In this document: piece after piece, positions 46,026 through 56,017 of the stretch | How positions within the stretch are numbered: the first letter of the stretch is position 1 | How the letters are laid out: every line of letters starts with the position of its first letter | Origin: Acinetobacter sedimenti | GTDB lineage: Bacteria > Pseudomonadota > Gammaproteobacteria > Pseudomonadales > Moraxellaceae | Length of the DNA: 64,000 bases | Direction: 5' to 3' | NCBI RefSeq assembly: GCF_022601685.1 | Contig: NZ_JAKUML010000008.1 | Span: 62,001-126,000, forward strand | Made by a program: the position numbers and the translations under genes | The notes under the pieces: model-generated | Seen by the model: the letters and a program-made list of their open reading frames with translations, nothing else | The model's database searches: none | What the model was told of the DNA's origin: nothing

Positions 46026-48547
46026 TAACGTTGAGTCCAAGTTTGGTTAACATGATCAAATCCAATGACACGATCTTCTAATAATGAGGCTAATTTGCCT
46101 GATAATCCGCCTAAACCTTTGAGACTAAATTCTGCCATGATGGCTTTCTTCGCTGAGGTGTTTTCATCAGTCGGGTCGTCGAGATCATTATAGTATCGAC
46201 GTGCATAGACTGAAACACCCCAACAGCAAGATTCATAATTTAAACCGAGTAGAATTTCACGTGTCAAGTCATTATCAATGTCGTATTGTACGTGACCCAT
46301 GAGGCGCCAATTGTTGTGAATCGGTTGCACAAATGAGCCAACCACTTGTTGATAAGCTTGCTGACGCAGTTCGGCAAGGTCGTTACGATAGACATAACCA
46401 AGATGGTAAAGTTGTCCAACATCATCGGCATAATTCAACGATAGATTGCTAAACGTATTCTCACCGTCCGCATCAAACGCTGTATTCGATGTCACATGAA
46501 TATTATTGCTGAGTTGACTAGAAAATGTCATTACAGGACCAGAGTAATCATCTGTTGCGATCGGATCATTCTCCGCATCAAGACGGACTTTTCGATCAGC
46601 AAAATAAAAGCTCTGTCCGATACTTGCACGTAAGCGCTCTAAGCCAATGGTGTCGTATAAGCGATAGGTTAAACCAAGCGATGCAAAATGATTATCCTCT
46701 AAGCGATCATGTCCATAAAAACGATATGGACTAAATAAACGATCGTAACTGACAGAGGCTTGGGTACTGTCAAAGTTTGGATAACCGTCTTGCGCCTGAT
46801 AAGGTGAATAAGCATAAAATAGGCGAGGGCTTAAGCTTTGCAAAAACTTGCCTTGCTTCTCAAAAACTAAACCTGTGTCTAAAGTAAACTGTGGTACAGC
46901 AACTGACTTTTCAACCGATTCATTTTCATCAAAACCGAGATCAACTTTGCTGTCCCGATCAAAGAAAGTGTTGATGCTACGCACTGAAATTTCAGGAATG
47001 ACAAAGGCGCTTGGTGTTCTAAAGTTGTAACGGCTATACAGCTGATTATAAATCCGTGTACCGCTACTTTCTAATGCTGAGCCGTCGTCGATAGACTTTT
47101 TAAAGTATGCCGTATCATTATAAAAACCATATTCTAAGCCATCATATTTTCCACCTGCATAGTGAAAAATAAACTGTGGCAAGCGTGCATAAGGACGATC
47201 TACGTCGTCGATGGATTCATCTAAAGTTTGAAAGTCTTGAACTTTAAGCTGAGCGGTGATGCCTGGAATACCATTGGCATAGTTCAATACCCAAGTACGC
47301 TCTTGATGGACTAAATCTTCACTATCTGGAGAGTTTCCTAAGTCTGTGAAATAGTCTTCATCAGATACGTAGTTATAATCAATGGCACTATTCCATTGAT
47401 CATTTATTTTCCAAAAATGCTCCCAGTGCAAATCTTTACGATCTTGATCATCATAGCCCCGATCTTGAGGCAGATAACCACCCCAAATTTTACCAAAACC
47501 ATAATCTTCGGTGAGGTAGTTGAATTCACCTTCCGCCATGATGCCACGACCATTCAGATATCGTGGAGTCACCGTCATATCATAGTTTGGCGCAAGGTTC
47601 AGATAATACGGTACGCCGAGCTGTAAACCACCATCATTGGTATAACCAAAGCTAGGTACTAAGAAACCTGTGGTGCGTCGATCATCAATTGGAAAATTAA
47701 AATACGGCACAGGAAGAACTGGGGTGTTTTTGATATAAAGTCGAGCATCTTTAGTCACACCACGTCCAGTCGTCTGATTCAGTTCGATCGATTTGGCTTG
47801 GATGTGCCATGCAGGGCTTGTACTTGGTGTGCAGGTCGAATAGCTTGCATGATCAAGTATCACCACATCAGGTGCAGTACGACGAATCTCTGAGGCATAG
47901 CCATGCGCTTGCTGTGCTTCACTAATAAAATAGCTATCCTTCAGATCGCCTTGTTGCGTTTTCAGGTTGTAAACGATTTCATCGCTTTGTGAAAATATGC
48001 CACCTTGAGCGAGTTGGACTTTGCCTTGTGCTTTGGCGTAGGTTTGGGTTTCATCAAGTTCTAAGCGTTCTGCACGAATGCTTCGCCCTTGTTGGTCGAT
48101 CTGTACATCACCTTCGAGTACGGACGTACCATTTGGGTTGTAATAAGCACTTTCAGCACTAATCGTTGCAGTGGCTTGGGTTGGATCGCTCGGTGCTTGC
48201 TCATCGGTGCCAATCGGTGTCACCCACATTCCCGAACAGAGTTGATCTTTGTATGTATCTTTTGGGTTTGATTCGGCGATTTCTGATGGCGTTAAATAAT
48301 ACTGCCGATAAAAGTCTTGCGCTTCTTGACTATTGGCAGGGGTTAGACCACCACTTTTACTTGGAGTTTTATCTAAATGTATCTCTTTGCTGACGACTTT
48401 TGAGTCTGCTGTTGTGGCTTGTGATGATTCTACGTTGTCAACATTTGCGTTGCTGTTTTCCGCATAAGCGATTTGAAAAGCACCAAGACTCATCAGTCCA
48501 ATGACGGCTTTGAATAAGGTGTTTTTTTTAAATTGATGGGTCATCAT
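46025..48547 (-). CDS. lptD: LPS-assembly outer-membrane protein LptD
   Basis: This 840-residue protein inserts lipooligosaccharide into the outer leaflet. It has a signal peptide (MMTHQFKKNTLFKAV to QIAYAE), an N-terminal OstA/LptA-like jellyroll (GDVQIDQQGRSIRAERLELDE) and a large beta-barrel. Cysteines at the N-terminal CSGMWV and CTPSTSP and the C-terminal ESCCWGV fit the disulfide pattern needed for maturation. The signal peptide is followed by a Ser/Asn-rich linker of about 70 residues. It is co-transcribed with surA. Divergent amgK starts 146 bases away. Confidence 0.95.
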   Translation of the reverse strand: MMTHQFKKNTLFKAVIGLMSLGAFQIAYAENSNANVDNVESSQATTADSKVVSKEIHLDKTPSKSGGLTPANSQEAQDFYRQYYLTPSEIAESNPKDTYKDQLCSGMWVTPIGTDEQAPSDPTQATATISAESAYYNPNGTSVLEGDVQIDQQGRSIRAERLELDETQTYAKAQGKVQLAQGGIFSQSDEIVYNLKTQQGDLKDSYFISEAQQAHGYASEIRRTAPDVVILDHASYSTCTPSTSPAWHIQAKSIELNQTTGRGVTKDARLYIKNTPVLPVPYFNFPIDDRRTTGFLVPSFGYTNDGGLQLGVPYYLNLAPNYDMTVTPRYLNGRGIMAEGEFNYLTEDYGFGKIWGGYLPQDRGYDDQDRKDLHWEHFWKINDQWNSAIDYNYVSDEDYFTDLGNSPDSEDLVHQERTWVLNYANGIPGITAQLKVQDFQTLDESIDDVDRPYARLPQFIFHYAGGKYDGLEYGFYNDTAYFKKSIDDGSALESSGTRIYNQLYSRYNFRTPSAFVIPEISVRSINTFFDRDSKVDLGFDENESVEKSVAVPQFTLDTGLVFEKQGKFLQSLSPRLFYAYSPYQAQDGYPNFDSTQASVSYDRLFSPYRFYGHDRLEDNHFASLGLTYRLYDTIGLERLRASIGQSFYFADRKVRLDAENDPIATDDYSGPVMTFSSQLSNNIHVTSNTAFDADGENTFSNLSLNYADDVGQLYHLGYVYRNDLAELRQQAYQQVVGSFVQPIHNNWRLMGHVQYDIDNDLTREILLGLNYESCCWGVSVYARRYYNDLDDPTDENTSAKKAIMAEFSLKGLGGLSGKLASLLEDRVIGFDHVNQTWTQR

Positions 48548-48693
48548 ATAGGTTCAAAGTCAGTTATCAGAATTTGGGAATAAATCAAAGTGCAAAGAAA
48601 TATTTTCATTGCATGATAGAGAAAAAAAGCGGAAACGACTACACTTAGTTCGCTAAATAATGCACGCTTTTTGCAATTAGGGATTCGCTTTAC

Positions 48694-49734
48694 ATGCAAC
48701 GAGAACAGTTAATTGATGCTTGGTTAAACCAAGTTTTGCCACAACAAGATTTCAAAATCAACTACTTAGCTGGGGATGCAAGTTTTCGGCGTTATGCAAG
48801 GATTGCGCTTTCATCACAGCGGTATATGCTGATGGATGCACCACCAGAAAAAGAAGATTGTGCACCATTTGTACAAATCGCAAGCTATTTATCAAGTTAC
48901 GGTGCACGTGTGCCACAGATCGTTGCACAAGATTTAACACAAGGGTTTTTATTACTTGAAGATTTTGGCGATCAGCTTCTATCCACCGAGTTAAATCAAA
49001 GCACGGTTGATCAATATTACTTACAAGCTTTTGCGCAAATTATCCAACTGCAAAGTATTGCTGTCGATGCGCAGATTTTCCCACAATATAGTGCGGAAAA
49101 ATTGACTGATGAAATGCGCTTGTTTGATCACTGGATGTTGCCTGCTTTGGATATTACATTGAGCGAAGCGCAACAAAGCATGTTGAACAACAGCTATGCG
49201 TGGATTTTGGACAATCTGAAAAATCAACCACAAGTCATCGTGCATCGTGACTATCACAGCCGTAATCTGATGGTTTTAGAGAGTGAGTCTGTACTGGGTG
49301 TCATCGACTTCCAAGATGCGGTGGTTGGTCCTGATACTTACGATTTGATCTCGATCGTACGTGATGCTTATGTGCAATGGTTGCCTGAGCAAGTGGCAAA
49401 ATGGATTGATCAATTCTATGGACTGTTACCTGAGTCTGCAAAGGTCGGGCGTAGCCTGGAACAGTTTCGGATTGATGCAGAAGTCATGTCGATTCAACGT
49501 CATTTGAAAATTTTAGGCATCTTTGTGCGTTTATTCGTGCGTGATGGCAAGTCGGGCTATCTGAAAGATTTACCACGTGTGATGTGGTACTTGCGTCAAG
49601 AGTTGAATAATTGCCCTGAATTGGCTGAATTGCAATCATTTGTCGAAAATGACGTGATGCCTAAATTTGAACAAAAATATGGGACTTATCAAGAATTGAC
49701 CATTGAAATGTTAAAAGAAGAGGTAAGCCAATGA
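48694..49734 (+). CDS. amgK: N-acetylmuramate/N-acetylglucosamine kinase
   Basis: This 346-residue aminoglycoside-phosphotransferase-fold kinase has the catalytic Brenner motif IVHRDYHSRNLM and the metal-binding IDFQDAVVGPDTYDL. In the Pseudomonas/Acinetobacter cell-wall recycling pathway, AmgK phosphorylates MurNAc and GlcNAc at the anomeric position, bypassing de novo UDP-MurNAc synthesis and giving intrinsic fosfomycin resistance. It overlaps murU by four bases, and the pair next to lptD-surA is the standard arrangement. Confidence 0.92.
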   Translation: MQREQLIDAWLNQVLPQQDFKINYLAGDASFRRYARIALSSQRYMLMDAPPEKEDCAPFVQIASYLSSYGARVPQIVAQDLTQGFLLLEDFGDQLLSTELNQSTVDQYYLQAFAQIIQLQSIAVDAQIFPQYSAEKLTDEMRLFDHWMLPALDITLSEAQQSMLNNSYAWILDNLKNQPQVIVHRDYHSRNLMVLESESVLGVIDFQDAVVGPDTYDLISIVRDAYVQWLPEQVAKWIDQFYGLLPESAKVGRSLEQFRIDAEVMSIQRHLKILGIFVRLFVRDGKSGYLKDLPRVMWYLRQELNNCPELAELQSFVENDVMPKFEQKYGTYQELTIEMLKEEVSQ

Positions 49735-50444
49735 AAGCGATGATCTTAGCGGCAGGCTTGGGGAATCGTATGCGACCGCTGACTTTATATAAGCCAAAGC
49801 CATTGTTAGAAGTAGGCGGTAAGCCACTGATCGTTTGGCATATCGAAGCAATGGCTAAAATTGGCGTGACAGAAATCATCATCAATGCGGCATGGCTAAA
49901 AGATCAATTGGTCAATACCTTGTGTGATGGCTCGCAGTTTGGTGTGAAAATTCTTTGGTCCTTAGAAGATGAAGGCTTAGAAACTGCAGGCGGTTTGATC
50001 AAAGCTTTATTCCATTTTGAAGATCAACCTTTTCTCGTGGTGAATGGTGATGTGTGGACACGCTATGATTTTTCAGCATTAAAAAATGTTGAGCTTGGCG
50101 ATCGCTTGGCGCATTTGGTCTTGGTGGATAACCCACCGCAACATCCAAATGGTGATTTTACTTTAAGTGATGATTTATCGAATGGCACTGCAAATCATGG
50201 TGTGATTAGCACATTTGAGCAAGAGAAAGCGGGTGAGGCATTAACTTTTTCAGGGATCAGCATTTTATCTCCAAAGCTGTTTGCAGATTTACCACAAGGC
50301 AAACGCCCACTTGCACCATTGCTCAAAGATGCGATGCAACAAGGTTTAGTCAGTGGTGAAAAAATGTCTACAGCATGGGTCGATGTAGGGACACCAGAGC
50401 GTTTGATGCAGTTGGATGAGCAGATTCGAAAACGACAGATCTAA
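49731..50444 (+). CDS. murU: MurNAc-1-phosphate uridylyltransferase
   Basis: This 237-residue sugar nucleotidyltransferase has the signature MILAAGLGNRMRPLT and downstream KPLLEVGGKPLIVW. It converts MurNAc-1-phosphate from AmgK to UDP-MurNAc in the recycling pathway. Its start overlaps the amgK stop (ATGA), indicating coupled translation. A 157-base gap then separates it from rsmG. Confidence 0.92.
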   Translation: MKAMILAAGLGNRMRPLTLYKPKPLLEVGGKPLIVWHIEAMAKIGVTEIIINAAWLKDQLVNTLCDGSQFGVKILWSLEDEGLETAGGLIKALFHFEDQPFLVVNGDVWTRYDFSALKNVELGDRLAHLVLVDNPPQHPNGDFTLSDDLSNGTANHGVISTFEQEKAGEALTFSGISILSPKLFADLPQGKRPLAPLLKDAMQQGLVSGEKMSTAWVDVGTPERLMQLDEQIRKRQI

Positions 50445-50601
50445 TTCTCTACAATTAAACGTGTCAAAACGTGTGATTTCAGTGAAACTAGTTTGCGTTT
50501 TACAAGATGTTCCACGCATAATAGGTGCGTTTCGAATTATGCTTTAAGCACTAAGTAGAAGTCATTTATTTAAGATGATAAATATATTCTTTTGAGGATT
50601 T

Positions 50602-51234
50602 ATGCACCCGTACTATCAAGCTTTGACCGATGGTGTGTCTGCACTGAATTTGGACTTATCCGAACAGGTGCTGAACAACTTGCTGAAATATCAAGATGCC
50701 TTAGTGCTTTGGAATAAAGCTTACAACCTCACTGCAATCCGTGAACCAAAGGAAATGTTGATTAAGCATCTACTGGATAGTTTGAGTATTTTGAATCATT
50801 TTCCAAAAGGGCGAATGCTCGATGTAGGTACAGGTGGTGGCATGCCAGGCATGATTGTGGCATTGTGTCAGCCTGAGCGTGAGTGCGTATTGCTTGATTC
50901 AAATGGTAAAAAGATTCGTTTTTTGAAGCAATTTATTGCAGATATGAAGCTCACCAATGTCAAAGCGGTGCAGACTCGGGTAGAAGATCAGCAGAGTATC
51001 AACGATCTTGGTCATTTCGATGTCATTACTAGTCGTGCTTTTGCCTCACTGCTTGATTTTGTTGATGCAGCAAAGCCTTATATGCATGAGCAGTCAGTCA
51101 TTGCTGCGATGAAAGGTGTTGTGCCACATGATGAGCTATCAAGCTTATCGAATTGGTCACAGCAGATCATTGCACTCAAAGTACCGAAACTTGATGAACA
51201 ACGGCACTTAATTGTTTTAAGTCAATCATCGTGA
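50602..51234 (+). CDS. rsmG: 16S rRNA m7G527 methyltransferase RsmG
   Basis: This 210-residue SAM-dependent methyltransferase has WNKAYNLTAIREPKEML and the SAM-binding LDVGTGGGMPGMIVAL. It methylates G527 of 16S rRNA; loss of the enzyme gives low-level streptomycin resistance. GAGGA lies upstream of the ATG. It sits immediately before parA-parB, the classical gidB-soj-spo0J order. Confidence 0.95.
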   Translation: MHPYYQALTDGVSALNLDLSEQVLNNLLKYQDALVLWNKAYNLTAIREPKEMLIKHLLDSLSILNHFPKGRMLDVGTGGGMPGMIVALCQPERECVLLDSNGKKIRFLKQFIADMKLTNVKAVQTRVEDQQSINDLGHFDVITSRAFASLLDFVDAAKPYMHEQSVIAAMKGVVPHDELSSLSNWSQQIIALKVPKLDEQRHLIVLSQSS

Positions 51235-51392
51235 CTTTGTATTGCAAAACAAGTGATGTATAACCCATAGGATTAAAAAAGACTTTGTTAGAATGGATCG
51301 CCATTATCGTGGTGGATGATGCTCCTGATTGAAGTATTGAAATAAGTATTAAGTGAATTGACGAAGATAGCTTTAATGGCGAAAAAGATTTT

Positions 51393-52199
51393 ATGGTTAA
51401 AATAATTGCAATTGCAAATCAAAAAGGTGGTGTCGCAAAAACCACCACCGCAGTCAATCTTGCTGCATCTTTAGCAGTGCTAAAAAAGCGTGTTTTGCTA
51501 GTGGATTTAGATGCACAAGGCAACGCCACGATGGGCTCTGGCGTACATAAAAATGAATTGAACTATAGCATTGCCGATGTGATGTTGGGTGATGCGCCGA
51601 TCGAAGCTGCCATCAACAAAGTCGAGTCGAACTATAAAGTGCTTGGCTCAAATCGAGAGCTTGCAGGTGCAGAGCTGGTGATCGCTGAGCAAGAACAGCG
51701 TGAATTTATTCTCCGTGATGCCTTAAAGCAGATCGAAAACAATTTTGATTTTATCCTGATTGATTGTGCGCCAAGTCTGAATTTGATTACGGTGAATGCC
51801 TTTTGTGCAGCGGATAGCGTATTGATCCCAATGCAGTGTGAATATTATGCCTTAGAGGGTTTAGCCGATTTGTGTCAAACCATTGAACGCATTAATCAAA
51901 CATTAAATCCTAACTTAGAAATTCTAGGCGTCTTACGCACCATGTATGATGGACGGAGTGCTTTGACCAAAGACGTATCCGAAGAATTGGAACAATATTT
52001 TGGCGATAAATTATTCCAGACCGTGATTCCACGTAATGTACGCTTGGCAGAAGCGCCTGCACATGGTGTACCTGTAATGTATTTTGAGAAAAGCTCAAAA
52101 GGTGCAGTGTCGTATCTCACCTTCGCAGCGGAACTCGTCAAAAAAATGAAAAAGGCTGCACAGAAACAAGCTGAACAAAAGCAAGGAGCAAAATCATGA
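51393..52199 (+). CDS. parA: Chromosome partitioning ATPase ParA
   Basis: This 268-residue deviant Walker ATPase (IIAIANQKGGVAKTTTAVNLA, LLVDLDAQGNAT, LIDCAPSL) segregates the origin region together with ParB. A lysine/glutamine-rich C-terminal tail is present. It overlaps parB by four bases. The ribosome-binding site is weak (GAAAAAG). No parS site was found in the window. Confidence 0.95.
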   Translation: MVKIIAIANQKGGVAKTTTAVNLAASLAVLKKRVLLVDLDAQGNATMGSGVHKNELNYSIADVMLGDAPIEAAINKVESNYKVLGSNRELAGAELVIAEQEQREFILRDALKQIENNFDFILIDCAPSLNLITVNAFCAADSVLIPMQCEYYALEGLADLCQTIERINQTLNPNLEILGVLRTMYDGRSALTKDVSEELEQYFGDKLFQTVIPRNVRLAEAPAHGVPVMYFEKSSKGAVSYLTFAAELVKKMKKAAQKQAEQKQGAKS

Positions 52200-53089
52200 C
52201 TGTAAAAAAACGTGGCTTAGCCAAAGGTCGTGGTTTAGATGCACTACTTGGTTCAGTGAAAAAAGAGAAACAACATCTTTCTGTGAATACCGCAGACCTT
52301 GAAGATGGTCAACTCGAACAAATCTCTGTAGATATATTGCAGCGTGGTCAATACCAACCACGTCAACATATTGCCGATGAAGCCTTAAAAGAGCTGAGCG
52401 ATTCGATCAAGCAACACGGTGTGATGCAACCGATCGTGATTCGTAGAGTCAGTAGTGAAGGCGAAGAAGCACAATATGAAATTATCGCTGGTGAGCGTCG
52501 TTGGCGTGCTGCCAAACTTGCAGGTTTAACACATGTCCCTGCGATCGTGCGTGACATGTCGGATCAAGTGGCGATTGCTTTGGCGTTGATTGAAAATATT
52601 CAACGTCAAGATTTGAATCCAATGGAGCAAGCTTTAGCATTAAAACGCTTCCATGAAGAGTTTGGACTAAGTCATCAAGAGATTGCAGAAACAGTCGGTA
52701 AAGCTCGTGCTTCTGTAAGTAATTTATTGCGCTTACTCAGTTTAGAAGAAAGCGTCAAAGTCTTATTGGATGAGCAAAAAATTGATATGGGCCATGCACG
52801 TGCATTATTACCGTTGAAGAAGACTGAACAAGCTAAGATTGCACAGCAAGTCGCGGCAAAAGACTTGTCTGTACGTCAAACAGAGCAGCTCGTGCGTGAG
52901 TTGCAAAAGCCTGTATCATCGAGTGAGAAAGCGAAGCCTTCATCGGATATCAATCAGTTGATTGAAAAGTTGACTGAAAAGCTCGGTGCGGAAGTCCAGA
53001 TTGATTATAATGCCAAAGGAAAGGGCAAAATCGTCATCAAGTATCATTCACTCGATGAGTTGGATGGTATTTTGAAGGTGTTTGAATAA
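52196..53089 (+). CDS. parB: Chromosome partitioning protein ParB
   Basis: This 297-residue CTP-dependent DNA clamp has the N-terminal RGLAKGRGLDALLG, the ParB/Srx nucleotide motif AGERRWRAAKLAG, the ENIQRQDLNPMEQA segment, a helix-turn-helix (LSHQEIAETVGKARASVSNLLRLL) and a C-terminal dimerisation domain. It loads at parS and cooperates with ParA. It is translationally coupled to parA. Confidence 0.95.
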   Translation: MTVKKRGLAKGRGLDALLGSVKKEKQHLSVNTADLEDGQLEQISVDILQRGQYQPRQHIADEALKELSDSIKQHGVMQPIVIRRVSSEGEEAQYEIIAGERRWRAAKLAGLTHVPAIVRDMSDQVAIALALIENIQRQDLNPMEQALALKRFHEEFGLSHQEIAETVGKARASVSNLLRLLSLEESVKVLLDEQKIDMGHARALLPLKKTEQAKIAQQVAAKDLSVRQTEQLVRELQKPVSSSEKAKPSSDINQLIEKLTEKLGAEVQIDYNAKGKGKIVIKYHSLDELDGILKVFE

Positions 53090-53131
53090 TCAAAATAAGT
53101 CGTCGTTATTTGTTGAAGTACAGAGGGGTCT

Positions 53132-53812
53132 ATGTGGGAATTTATTAAAGCTGGTGGGTGGTTGATGGTCCCACTGATCTTGTGTTCAATCATTTCATTA
53201 GCGATTTGTATTGAACGCTTTTTGCGACTAAAAAAATCACAAGTGATTCCAAAAAATTTGGCGAATGAAGTTTTAGCTCGTGCGCAAAGCGGGACATTGA
53301 ACTTGCAAGATCAAAAGTCATTATTTGCATCTTCATTAGGAAAAGTTTTGCAAAAAGGCTATATGTTTAAAAGCAAAGGTGCGGATTTTGCACAAAAGCA
53401 AATGCAAACTGAAGCCAGTGTACAAATTGCCTCACTTGAAAAAAATATTAATTTCTTAGGCACCATTGGCTCGATTGCACCGCTTTTAGGTTTGCTCGGT
53501 ACTGTGTTGGGGATTATTCAAGCCTTTCTTGCTGTAAATACGGGCGGTGTGACTGATCCTGCATTGCTTGCACAAGGCGTGTCTAAGGCATTAATTACCA
53601 CGGCAGCAGGTATGATTATTGCAATTCCTGTATTGATGGCTTATCGCTATTTTCAACGTGTGATCGTGGAATATGTGGTGGAAATGGAACAACAAGCAAC
53701 TATATTTCATGCCGCATTGTTTTATGATGCACACTTTAAAATTGTAGAAAATGATGAACCTGCTTATGACGATTCAGCATTGATCGAAGCGCAGGTGGCG
53801 GATGAAGTTTAA
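53132..53812 (+). CDS. exbB: MotA/TolQ/ExbB proton channel protein
   Basis: This 226-residue inner-membrane protein has three hydrophobic helices; the first lies near residues 10-30, and the channel-forming pair includes LGTIGSIAPLLGLLGTVLGIIQAF and ALITTAAGMIIAIPVLMAYRYF, each broken by short loops. With ExbD it uses the proton gradient to energise TonB or Tol-type outer-membrane processes. The naming as exbB rather than tolQ rests on the neighbouring exbD and the conserved position upstream of the lipid A genes. It overlaps exbD by 11 bases. Confidence 0.86.
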   Translation: MWEFIKAGGWLMVPLILCSIISLAICIERFLRLKKSQVIPKNLANEVLARAQSGTLNLQDQKSLFASSLGKVLQKGYMFKSKGADFAQKQMQTEASVQIASLEKNINFLGTIGSIAPLLGLLGTVLGIIQAFLAVNTGGVTDPALLAQGVSKALITTAAGMIIAIPVLMAYRYFQRVIVEYVVEMEQQATIFHAALFYDAHFKIVENDEPAYDDSALIEAQVADEV

Positions 53813-54224
53813 TCGCCCACGTGTCAATGAGATCGAAGTCAATCTAACCCCGATGATTGACTGTTTATTATTTTTATTGGTTTTCCTCTTGGTATCGACC
53901 ACTTTTAATCAGCATAGTCGTTTGAATCTGACTTTGCCTGATGCGCAAGGTGTGCCACCGACGTCGATAGATGAGCGTGTGGAAGTCGTGGTTCAAGCTT
54001 CCGGAAAATACACGGTGAATGGTCAGGCATTGGCAGGCAATGATGAAACGCAATTGACTACGGCAATACAGCAAGCAACAGCTGATCGACGTGATATGCC
54101 TGTGATCATTGCAGCTGATGCCAAAGCAGCACATCAAGATGTAGTACGTGTCATGGATGTTGCGGGTAAGCTCGGCTTTATGAATATCAATATCAGTACC
54201 AAAGTTCCTGCGAGAGGTTATTAA
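53802..54224 (+). CDS. exbD: ExbD/TolR-family protein
   Basis: This 140-residue protein has one N-terminal membrane helix (IEVNLTPMIDCLLFLLVFLL) carrying the essential Asp of the family, and a periplasmic C-terminal domain. It works with ExbB as the stator of a proton-driven envelope machine. msbA starts four bases after the stop. The conserved exbB-exbD position next to lipid A genes suggests a shared transcript, not a direct role in LOS synthesis. Confidence 0.88.
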   Translation: MKFNRPRVNEIEVNLTPMIDCLLFLLVFLLVSTTFNQHSRLNLTLPDAQGVPPTSIDERVEVVVQASGKYTVNGQALAGNDETQLTTAIQQATADRRDMPVIIAADAKAAHQDVVRVMDVAGKLGFMNINISTKVPARGY

Positions 54225-54227
54225 TCG

Positions 54228-56012
54228 GTGAATAAGGCGAAAGATGCAAGTCAACCGAATGCCAGTCAATCAGATGCAAAAAGTGATTTGCAGGTTTATT
54301 TTCGCCTATTAAGTTATCTTAAAGTCTATTGGAAAGCAGGCATTTTGGTATTGATAGGTTTTGCGATCAATGCGGCAACCGAAGTGTCGATCGCACAATT
54401 GATCAAATACATCATTGATGCGATCAATACCGCAGATCAGTCTGCGAAAAATTTATTTCCAGTCTTAGTGATTTTACTGTTCTTTTTCCGTGGCTTAGGT
54501 TCTTTTCTTGGGAATTATTTCTCTGCGCTGATTTCTCGCAATTTGGTATTTACTTTGCGTCAGCAGATTTTCGATAAACTGTTAAAATTACCAACAGCCT
54601 ATTATTTAAATAACTCGAGTGGACATATCACTGCGAAGATTATTTATAACGTCGAACAAGTTACTGCAGCGTCTACAGAATCATTAAAAACTATTGTACG
54701 AGATGGGTTGACGGTGATTTTGCTACTTGGTTATTTATTTTATATGAATTGGCGGTTGTCACTAACCATTCTCATCATTGCACCTTTAATTGCTTTGGTC
54801 ATTCGTAAAGCGGCTAAGCGTATGCGTCGCCTGTCAACACAACTGCAAAATAGTATGGGTGATGTTAGCCATGTGGTGCAAGAAGCGGTCAATGGCTACT
54901 CCGTAGTGAAAAGCTTTGGTGGACAAGCCTATGAAAAACAACGCTTTCACCGATATTCACTTGAAAATTTAAAAAAAGGTTTAAAGCTCGTCGTTGTGGT
55001 GAGTATCAATACGCCCTTGGTACAGCTGTTTATGGCGATCGCAATGAGTATTGTGATTTGGATTGCACTGCGTCCGCAAATCATTGGTGATACCAGTGCA
55101 GGTGAGTTTGTTGCATACATCACGGCGGCAGGATTATTGAGTAAACCTGTCAAAGCGCTTACCGATGTCAATGAGAAAATACAGCGTGGTCTTGCTGCGA
55201 CCAAATCAATTTTTGATGTGATTGATCAAGCGGATGAGCCAAATCTCGGACAGTTTAAACCGCCGATGTCAGGTCAAATTCAGTTTAATCAGGTTGGCGT
55301 CACCTATCCTGATGGGACGAAAGCACTAGATCAAATCAACTTGCAGATCGAATCAGGTGAAACCATTGCATTGGTTGGGCGTTCTGGTGCAGGTAAATCG
55401 ACTTTGGTCAATACACTACTTCGCTATCAGACGCATCAGGAAGGACAGCTCATTGTCGATGGTCATGAAATCGAAGATATTGAGTTGAATTATTTGCGTC
55501 ATCATATTGCCATGGTCAATCAACAAGTCATTTTATTCGATCGAACCGTACGTGAAAATATTGCCTATGGTGAGCTTGCTGATGCTACAGAAGAGCAAAT
55601 CATCGCTGCGTCAAAAGCGGCTTATGCGCATGATTTCATCATGGAGTTACCAAAAGGCTATGACACCAATCTCGGTGCCAATGGTTTAAATCTGTCAGGT
55701 GGTCAACGTCAGCGTTTGGCGATTGCACGTGCGATGCTAAAAAATGCACCAATTCTCATCTTAGATGAAGCGACCAGTGCACTAGACAACCAATCTGAGC
55801 ATTATATTCAACAAGCGCTTGACCAAGCGATGCAAGGGCGTACAACCATTGTCATTGCACACAGACTGTCTACCATTGAAAATGCGGATCGCATCGTGGT
55901 GATGGATCATGGGCAGATCATTGAAGTGGGTAATCATCAAGAATTACTCGACAAACAAGGTGAATATGCCAAGCTTTATCAGCGTCAATTCCACCTTGAT
56001 GATGAGTCTTAA
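54228..56012 (+). CDS. msbA: Lipid A export permease/ATPase MsbA
   Basis: This 594-residue homodimeric ABC flippase moves lipid A-core to the outer leaflet of the inner membrane. It has six membrane helices and an ATPase domain with GRSGAGKSTL, signature LSGGQRQRLAIARAML, ILILDEATSALDN and AHRLSTI. The start is GTG at 54228, with GAGAGG upstream, directly after exbD. lpxK follows within five bases, the usual msbA-lpxK pair. Confidence 0.93.
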   Translation: MNKAKDASQPNASQSDAKSDLQVYFRLLSYLKVYWKAGILVLIGFAINAATEVSIAQLIKYIIDAINTADQSAKNLFPVLVILLFFFRGLGSFLGNYFSALISRNLVFTLRQQIFDKLLKLPTAYYLNNSSGHITAKIIYNVEQVTAASTESLKTIVRDGLTVILLLGYLFYMNWRLSLTILIIAPLIALVIRKAAKRMRRLSTQLQNSMGDVSHVVQEAVNGYSVVKSFGGQAYEKQRFHRYSLENLKKGLKLVVVVSINTPLVQLFMAIAMSIVIWIALRPQIIGDTSAGEFVAYITAAGLLSKPVKALTDVNEKIQRGLAATKSIFDVIDQADEPNLGQFKPPMSGQIQFNQVGVTYPDGTKALDQINLQIESGETIALVGRSGAGKSTLVNTLLRYQTHQEGQLIVDGHEIEDIELNYLRHHIAMVNQQVILFDRTVRENIAYGELADATEEQIIAASKAAYAHDFIMELPKGYDTNLGANGLNLSGGQRQRLAIARAMLKNAPILILDEATSALDNQSEHYIQQALDQAMQGRTTIVIAHRLSTIENADRIVVMDHGQIIEVGNHQELLDKQGEYAKLYQRQFHLDDES

Positions 56013-56017
56013 ATCAC

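Noticed and set aside
50470-50520. Possible parS site near rsmG-parA (TTTCAGTGAAA and TGTTCCACG)
   Set aside because: Neither is a complete TGTTTCACGTGAAACA-type palindrome; only half-sites are present.
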